Source: Zancudomyces culisetae (lineage: Eukaryota; Kickxellomycota; Harpellomycetes; Harpellales; Legeriomycetaceae). Taken from it: DNA of 64,000 nucleotides. Every line of letters starts with the position of its first letter. The stretch's first letter is position 1. The translations under genes were made by a program, and so were the position numbers. Below the pieces are notes generated by a model that was not told the origin of the DNA, did not search any database, and saw nothing but the letters and a program-made list of their open reading frames with translations. The stretch spans positions 1 through 64,000 of the forward strand of contig LSSK01000248.1 of NCBI GenBank assembly GCA_001969505.1, read 5' to 3'. Below are positions 57,689 through 64,000 of the stretch, one piece after another.

Positions 57689-60228
57689 ATGAAATTCACA
57701 AGAATAGGACTGAGTGTCATAATATGTGTGCTTTGTACCTCACATTACAAAGTGGGAAATGTTTGGGCGCATGATCAAGCAACAAAAAGTAGCAAAAACC
57801 TCGTAACTGACAGAGATATAACCGTTATATCAACTCTGAAAATTGGCTCTGAAGATTTTTGTAAAAATGGCTTGAACCTCAAATGGATGTACAATGCTTG
57901 TATGAACAGTAATAGTAACGGGTATTTTATTACAGGATCACTAGAAAACAGCACATTATCGGTTATTAGATTATCGGTATATCCTGATAGGTATGGGGAC
58001 GAGTTTGTAGAGTTTATAGTTGGTGAAACTTTTACAGGGGTTCATCTACCAAATAGTAATAATCTGAAATTCAACGCATTCAACGACCTTGATATTTTTA
58101 CAAGCAAGTATAATAATAACGAACTTCCAAAAATAGTGGATATATTAAAAAAGCATAGAGAGGATATGTCTAAAGACACAGATGTACAAAATAACTTTGC
58201 TAGACGAAATCTTAATTTGCTGGATTATATGTTAAGCAAGAACAACAAGGTTGGAAATTGCTACAATCACCTACCCAGTGAGTTAGAGTTTGGAAACATG
58301 GTTATACCAATAGCAACTGCACCGCTACTGAAGGTTCATAGGACTGAATACAAAAAAATGACTATAAGCAACTCTAGTAGCAGCAATAATCGTTGTACTA
58401 GCAATAGTCACAACGGAAACGAAGAAATAGTAGCTGTTGAGCGAATAGTGGTGCCATTTTTTATTTATATTGAAAACCAAAAAATGATTTTTGGATCTGG
58501 AATTCCTGGAAAAACCAAAATATATCCCATGATAGGATTGCAGTTTGACAGCATAAAGACACCAACTGAAGTAGGTGATTATTTCAAGCGACGAATTGAA
58601 ATGACTATGTTGGAGGATAGTACAAAGAACAAAAAAGATGTTAGTATCAACAAGATAATGCTTTCAGAGTTTGGATATACCGGTTATTGGGGATACAATA
58701 AAGATGTTAAACTGCTGGATTTATCATTTATGTGCGGATATGAGCAGGAATTTGCTGACTACTCTCAAATGATTAATGTTGCTGATTTATATAACAGGAA
58801 TCCCATGACAGGTTAGTTGAACACTTTTATATACTAATTACGCCTTCTAGATAATATTACATATGTATAATACCATTCTGAGCATTCCATTTGTGCTAAC
58901 ACTCCCAATAAATACGCACATTATAGAAAAACCAAGTTCAGGCAGTATTTCCTCCGCGAGTACAACTGTTCCCACTAGCTGTAGTGGCTCAGCCAGTGTA
59001 AAAACTACACAGACATCGGGTAAATGCAAATAAATATAAATATACACAACTACATGGAATATCTATGCACTACTCGATTATCACCTTTTTTTCTTCCTAC
59101 AATAATCAAGTACAAACTAAAAATAGGTGCAGCAAGCTCGACGAGTGTCGGAACAGGTACTGTTGTCCTCACCACCACCAGTGTCAGCAATGCTACAACC
59201 AGTACTTCTTCTATAACTCAAACGGGCCCTCAAGGATCTACCAGTTCCTCCACCACAACATCTGGTAAAATGTTAAAAGCAATATATTCATTTTAATACT
59301 TCTGAAAAAAACAAACTAACCTGGTTTAATAAATACTATAGGTGGAAGCAACATAACAGACACGCCAACTACACAGGGTACAAGTACACAAGAGATCAAA
59401 AGTACAACTCAGTCAGTTGGTAGTAGTATAGGTAGTAGTAGTAGTAGTAGTAGCAGCAGCAGTATTCCACTTACAGTAAGCAAAACTAAGCGTACGTCGA
59501 CCACTACCACCAGTACCACCAGTACCGCCACCACTAAAATTAGTAGTGCCAGTAGTGCCAGTAGTACCAGCAGTATCAGCAGTATCAGCAGTACTAACAG
59601 TGCGAGTACTACGAGTAGTACTGTAAACTCAGGTGGCACTAGTAGTATAAGCAGTAACAGTAGCAGCAGCAGTATTCCACTTACAGTAAGCAAAACTAAG
59701 CGTACGTCGACCACTACCACCAGTACCAACACTACCGTCGCCACTAAAATTAGTAGTGCCACTACGCCTATCAGTACCAATAGTGCCAGTAGTGCCAGCG
59801 GTGCGAGTACTACGAGTAATACTATAAACTCAGGTGGTACTAGTAGTATAAGCAGTACCAGTAGTAGTGGCGCTCCCCTCACAGTAAGCACAACTCAGCG
59901 TACTACCACTAGTACTACCACTAGTAAAAGTACGAGTGTGCAACTAATTATCAAAACCACGAACCCTAAATCTACAGGTAACCAATGTTCATTAACACTA
60001 TCAAGTTTTCACAAAAACTAATCAAGATTGGATTATATATATTTTTCGCGTTTGTTTTTACCAAATCGCCACCACTCTAGTGGATGTTAATTTCACGAAA
60101 ATTGGTTTGGTTTAATTGAGCTGTAAGAATGAAGAGACTAAATTTTAACTTTATTTAATGAAATAGTGGGATTGATCGCAACAAATACAGTGAATACGGA
60201 AACTATACCGCTCACGGTTCCATACTAA
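57689..60228 (+). CDS. Secreted protein with conserved-looking N-terminal domain and Ser/Thr repeat tail
   Basis: Not recognised. Inferred exons: 57689-58811, 58927-59019, 59127-59264, 59342-59977 and 60167-60228, 683 residues. Every intron is phase 1. A signal peptide (FTRIGLSVIICVLCTSHYKV) is followed by a globular region of about 350 residues with a few Cys, then a Ser/Thr-rich tail likely to be O-glycosylated. The tail carries the motif PLTV four times, and a 70-residue module is repeated almost identically (bases 59451-59660 and 59661-59870). The protein ends TIPLTVPY with no membrane helix or GPI-type hydrophobic end. Likely an extracellular or wall protein; function unknown. The equal intron phases suggest growth by exon duplication. 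Confidence 0.72.
59451..59870. repeat. Two copies of a 210-bp coding repeat
   Basis: 59451-59550 and 59661-59760 are almost identical at an exact 210-bp spacing, sharing AGTATTCCACTTACAGTAAG and the next 40 bases with no change. A third, more diverged start lies near 59871. Confidence 0.92.
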
Positions 60229-61470
60229 AGTAGGGATTGTTTATACTACCAAATGAGTGCTTTATCTTGTTACTATTTAAATAGTATAGGTATAAAACAC
60301 AACATGTTTTTTTTATGTTAGATGACCTGCTGGTCTTCGTAGGGCACAATTGGGTATTATTTTGGCGCTTGTGTGGGCAATGTGTGTTCAGGGCAATTAT
60401 GTTAGCTGTTGTATATTACGGGTGTACGACGATGTAAATTGGCTTATTAGCAAAGCTATATCACAGAAAAAGTTACTTAATGGATTTTATTACAAGGAGA
60501 AAAGGACGTGTCAAGGTTGTGCATCTTTCGACAACACAAGTGCAAAGTTTGGAACTAGAGCAACAGGGTGTATTTTTTTTAAAAAAATTATCCGTTAACC
60601 AGTTTTACCATTGGGTTGAATTGATTTTAACCATGAATTGTTTATAATAAAGTATAGAGTGCAACTAAATTATATAAAAAAACGAAAATGGTCCAAACCC
60701 TTCAAGAGCACATAAGCAAATGCATAAGATTATTTGCTTAAAGGATGCTATTCTACTTTTCTCACATCTTGCCACTACAAATTCACGCACCAGAATCATG
60801 GTGGCATCAATTACTGCTTGTACGGTTCTTTTTTTTTGGTATTATTTGTATTACTGGTACTAATACCCTCAACTGTGCTTTTTTTTACTTTTTGTTTATT
60901 TTTATGTTGTATTTGGATAGCAAGTTTAGCGAAAACCTGGGTAGTAGGAAAAGAAAAAAAAACGCAACCATAAAACATGATTGTTTTCGCAAATCCAGTA
61001 ATGTTATTTTTGGAATTCTTAATTGAGATTCTACCCTCTCCAGTTGACAAAACACAGAATCCCTGCGAATCAATTGGTGTACTAGAGCTCTTATTCGCGG
61101 AAAACAAAAAAAAAATTTTTTTCTCTGAAACTTTTCTTTTTCGATTTTTTTTTTTCGAGTTTTGATTTTTTTTATTCATGCTTCAGGTGGCAAATTTAGT
61201 ATTGAAAACATTGGTCAAAAAGCTAATATAACAAGATATATCAGAAGGACATATATGATAGGCATATAACAGGGTAAAAAAAGGGATGCGTATTCATAGA
61301 TTTTCAAAAGTAAAAGTAATTAATGTATTTTTTTAAACAAATAATTTGGGAATTTCAATTGAGCAAGGACATTGTTTGAAATTGGATTGGTATTTAAAAC
61401 AGACTGCTCGCTAAAAGCATCGAGAAAGAGGTAGTAAATGCAGACAAAGTGTAAAATCTAAGGTACAAAA
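60229..61470. other. Intergenic
   Basis: AT-rich with long T and A tracts (61100-61170). Short frames (60350-60598, 60734-61026) have poor codon content. Holds the promoter of the ZZZ3-like gene. Confidence 0.5.
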
Positions 61471-62985
61471 ATGTTGGTACAGCAGCAGCTAATATCACCG
61501 ACGCAGCCACAAAAGAAAAGGGGAAGAAAACGCAAGGCTACAGAGTACCAAGATATATTTTTCAGTGGAAGGGGATGTATACCCAGTTCTGGTGACAACA
61601 GCAGCGAAGAAACGCTGATATCAAGTATACAACGATTATCCCACAGCAAATTTAATGATGGTGGTAAGGATATAGGCGATGAAGGTTGGGGAAAGCACAA
61701 TAACGAGCAAGGGAGGGCGAAAAAACAAAAAAAGCGGCGGAATCAGGACCTGGAAAAGTTCAAGTTGGTTAGAGCTCGAGAACACAAGATTATTAATAGT
61801 ACGTTGGAAATACTGCACGAACAACTAAAACAGGCACAAGAGGACTTGTGCACATTAACAAGTGTGGAAAAACGAGCGCTTAAAGAGCCGTTTAGATTTC
61901 TTTCACAAGAATTCCAGATAGACATGAGTGTGCTTGGGTTTTTGAATGGATCGAGTGGCAGTAGGGGCAGCACAAAGGATGGAATGATGAGAGGGGGTAA
62001 AGCAAAGGGCAAGTGCGAGATACCCAAGCGACAGCAGGTTGCGCAGGTACCATCCATAGATATAGAAAAGTACAGAGCAGAAGCAAAGCTAAAAAGCATA
62101 GTTGCATACAAAAAAAACAATGAAAAGGCGGAGAGGGACAGTTTGTTTGAATTGATTTCACCAGCAGATATGTCTTTTGGAGGAGAAAATACCGATGTTG
62201 ATCAAGACTTTGAACCAAGAGCCAAGTCAAGGACAAAGATCAAGACCAAATCATCATTAAAAACCAAGCAGAAAACAAAAAGCAAATCTAAACCAAAAAC
62301 GAATGAGATAAACCAAATGGATTTGGAAATAGATATCCAGAAACTCATGAGTGCAGGTAGCAGCACTCGTACAGAAGCGGCCACAAAGACCAAGCTCAAG
62401 AAATCGCTGCAGAAAGAAAAATTTTCTGTGGGCTACGAGCGGCCGCCGCTTGAAATCTTCAACAAGCCATGGACGGACGAGGAGCAGAGCAAGTTAGAGG
62501 AATTGCTAGAAAAATATCCCGACGAAAGAGTGGCTAATAACCGATGGCGCAAAATTAGTAGCGAGCTAGGTACACGCACAATGCGGCAAGTTGCGAGCAG
62601 AGTGCAAAAGTATTTTATCAAATTAACCAGGCTAGGATTACCGCTTCCTGGAAGTGCTGATTACCACAATCAGTACGGTTGCGACTATGAAAATGGTGAG
62701 GAATGCAATAATGAATATAACAACGATGGTGCTAACTACCTAGACGACACAGTGGCAAGTTCGGAGCCAGAACACATATTAGCACGAAGAGAGTCGATAT
62801 CCACAAACAACGCTACCAACATTGTTGAAGTAAAGCTTGAAAACGCAAATGAAAATCAAAATGAAAACGAAGACCTTGGTACAAGTGGTACACATTTGAC
62901 TTATCCTGATCCACTAGATTTATCCTTAAAAATAAAAAATGAACAGACCACAGAAAGCGAGATTATTGGCCTTGAAGTTGTATAA
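61471..62985 (+). CDS. ZZZ3: SANT/Myb-domain protein of the ZZZ3 type
   Basis: In animals ZZZ3 is a histone-reader subunit of the ATAC acetyltransferase complex. Single exon, 504 residues, nuclear by composition. An AT-hook-like basic patch KKRGRKRK lies at 15-22 and a coiled coil at about 105-130 ([20 protein letters not shown]). A Lys/Thr-rich region follows (about 250-275), then a SANT domain at about 331-385: [59 protein letters not shown]. The [13 protein letters not shown] signature is specific to the ZZZ3 SANT domain. The C-terminal ZZ zinc finger of animal ZZZ3 is absent; the tail is acidic and Asn-rich. Assignment rests on the SANT domain only. Confidence 0.72.
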   Translation: MLVQQQLISPTQPQKKRGRKRKATEYQDIFFSGRGCIPSSGDNSSEETLISSIQRLSHSKFNDGGKDIGDEGWGKHNNEQGRAKKQKKRRNQDLEKFKLVRAREHKIINSTLEILHEQLKQAQEDLCTLTSVEKRALKEPFRFLSQEFQIDMSVLGFLNGSSGSRGSTKDGMMRGGKAKGKCEIPKRQQVAQVPSIDIEKYRAEAKLKSIVAYKKNNEKAERDSLFELISPADMSFGGENTDVDQDFEPRAKSRTKIKTKSSLKTKQKTKSKSKPKTNEINQMDLEIDIQKLMSAGSSTRTEAATKTKLKKSLQKEKFSVGYERPPLEIFNKPWTDEEQSKLEELLEKYPDERVANNRWRKISSELGTRTMRQVASRVQKYFIKLTRLGLPLPGSADYHNQYGCDYENGEECNNEYNNDGANYLDDTVASSEPEHILARRESISTNNATNIVEVKLENANENQNENEDLGTSGTHLTYPDPLDLSLKIKNEQTTESEIIGLEVV

Positions 62986-63113
62986 GATATAACCAAAAAT
63001 GACAGCGAAAGTGTGGGGTCTTTTGCGCCAGTAATGCCTCTTACACTCTTTATTGAGTTCGTTAATGTATTTTTTTTCTGCGTTTTGAACTATGTAAAAG
63101 TAAATAAAATATC

Positions 63114-63995
63114 TTAAAAGATCGAAAAAGAAGTGATGTGACTGCCTGTGCCTGTGCCTGTGGCTGTGGAGTAGAAAAGCACTCCTGTATTGTCTATCTT
63201 TGAATTGACGCAATCAAATGATCGCGGATGTGGGGGTAAAGGTATCAGAAAGTTGGTATCAAGCGCAGGTCTAAAGGGTTTGTGTTTGTTTGCGCTGGTG
63301 GAGCCACTGGCGATTGGAGGTGTAGGTGTATGTATGGCAGTGGTTTTGATTAGTCGAGACGAAAGCAAGTCAAAAATACATAGCCGGGATGTCCGCGAGT
63401 CAAATGCACAGAGGTAGAGCTTATCGTGACAATTGTTTTTATCGGCTGTGGTGGTGCTTGTTTTTGTACTGGGTGATTTCATCACCATAAAACAAGCGGA
63501 AGTGAACTTGGCATCTTCGAGAGTGAGTGTATTTACCAAGCTGTAGATCTTCTGGGAGGTTCCGTCACCACTACAGATTTTTTTGTTGTTGTTTGGTGTG
63601 GCTGTGTCCAGCCCATGAAACGCGTATAAATTAATTATTGACGAGTTGTAGCAACATGAAATGTACCCTCTAACACTTGTCTGGCTAAGTCTATGATTGA
63701 CTTCCTCGTTATTCACGGTATTGACACTCGAACTGTTCCTTTTAAGTGGCGATTCAAGTGCCAAACCCTGAGTATTGATAATCCGAAAATCTGAAATATC
63801 TAGTACTCTATTTGTGTTTCGGCTGTTTCCATCAACGTTACTACCCTTTTCCATGTATGGCGGCACGAGCAAATAAGCATGTAATGGGTTTTTCGAATCC
63901 CACCAAACCACTTGCTTTTTGCAAATACCAATAACCATGCTTGTATCAACATACATGTCCACATGGTTTGTAGACAAGGGTTTGTTATTATCCAT
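63114..63995 (-). CDS. WD-repeat-like protein, function unknown
   Basis: Not recognised. 293 residues from an ATG at 63993-63995, only five bases from the window end, so it could also be an exon of a longer gene. Several segments read like WD40 blades: SMVIGICKKQVVWWDSKNPL, RGYISCCYNSSIINLYAF, and LYLCAFDSRTSRLCIFDLLS. Ser/Thr/Asn-rich inserts separate them, and the C-terminus has LFYSTATGTGTGSHITSFSI. It converges with the ZZZ3-like gene (128 bases between stop codons). Confidence 0.55.
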   Translation of the reverse strand: MDNNKPLSTNHVDMYVDTSMVIGICKKQVVWWDSKNPLHAYLLVPPYMEKGSNVDGNSRNTNRVLDISDFRIINTQGLALESPLKRNSSSVNTVNNEEVNHRLSQTSVRGYISCCYNSSIINLYAFHGLDTATPNNNKKICSGDGTSQKIYSLVNTLTLEDAKFTSACFMVMKSPSTKTSTTTADKNNCHDKLYLCAFDSRTSRLCIFDLLSSRLIKTTAIHTPTPPIASGSTSANKHKPFRPALDTNFLIPLPPHPRSFDCVNSKIDNTGVLFYSTATGTGTGSHITSFSIF

Positions 63996-64000
63996 GGTGA

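Noticed and set aside
59409-59891. 160-codon Leu/Val-rich minus-strand frame
   Set aside because: Antisense of the Ser/Thr repeats of the secreted protein; low complexity only.
61458-62236. Minus-strand frames opposite the ZZZ3-like gene
   Set aside because: They lie entirely antisense to a well-supported 504-residue reading frame.
63885-63910. T-loop-like TTCGAATCCCACC suggesting a tRNA
   Set aside because: No acceptor stem or A-box around it; it is coding sequence of the WD-like protein on the other strand.
1-64000. CRISPR arrays, bacterial operons, rRNA genes, complete transposons
   Set aside because: The window is fungal nuclear DNA. No spaced direct repeats, terminal inverted repeats, LTRs, transposase or reverse-transcriptase motifs were seen.

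Overview
This is a 64 kb piece of a fungal nuclear genome. It is AT-rich, and most genes are cut by short introns with GTAAGT-like donors and T/A-TAG acceptors. Fungal hallmarks are a fused trifunctional HIS4, a Zn2Cys6 regulator with a middle homology region, a velvet-domain (VelB-type) regulator and a Mid2-like surface protein. A cobalamin-trafficking MMADHC (cblD) homologue and a ZZZ3-type SANT protein are usually missing from model Dikarya, so I infer an early-diverging lineage (Mucoromycota, Zoopagomycota or chytrid-like). I cannot name the species. Most exon models below were built by hand by matching splice phases.

Layout, left to right. 0-5 kb: the 3' part of a KPAT-repeat protein and a Ser/Thr-rich single-pass membrane protein. 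5.9-8.2 kb: velB-like gene (minus). 8.2-16.8 kb: a long AT-rich stretch with no supported gene. 16.8-22.7 kb: PAN3 and HIS4 (both minus). 24.3-28.2 kb: a divergent PABP-like gene containing an assembly gap, tail-to-tail with an OTUD6-type deubiquitinase (stop codons 6 bp apart). 28.8-34.9 kb: U1-C, a CRT10-like WD protein and MMADHC. 36.8-41.6 kb: a PA-TM-RING ubiquitin ligase and OMA1. 42.1-45.8 kb: Zn2Cys6 factor. 47.6-48.0 kb: a small membrane-like protein. 48.7-52.7 kb: F-box/LRR protein, EMC7, a small multi-pass membrane protein and QCR8. 53.8-56.2 kb: SPF27 and mitochondrial uS17. 57.7-64 kb: a secreted Ser/Thr-rich protein, a ZZZ3-like SANT protein and a WD-like protein at the edge.

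Functionally this is mostly housekeeping: mRNA 3'-end and splicing factors (PAN3, PABP-like, U1-C, SPF27), mitochondrial proteins (OMA1, QCR8, MRPS17, probably MMADHC), ER and ubiquitin quality control (EMC7, PA-RING, OTU, F-box), transcription factors and surface proteins. I found no gene cluster that looks like a new system. The most unusual signals are (1) micro-exons, including a 5-nt exon in OMA1 beside an intronic hairpin and a 20-nt exon that splits its HExxH motif; (2) a PABP-like protein with degraded RNP1 motifs but a retained MLLE-like tail and no obvious start codon; (3) MMADHC with Gln at the position of the cobalt-ligating Cys; (4) an apparent frame break at the 5' end of the OTU gene.
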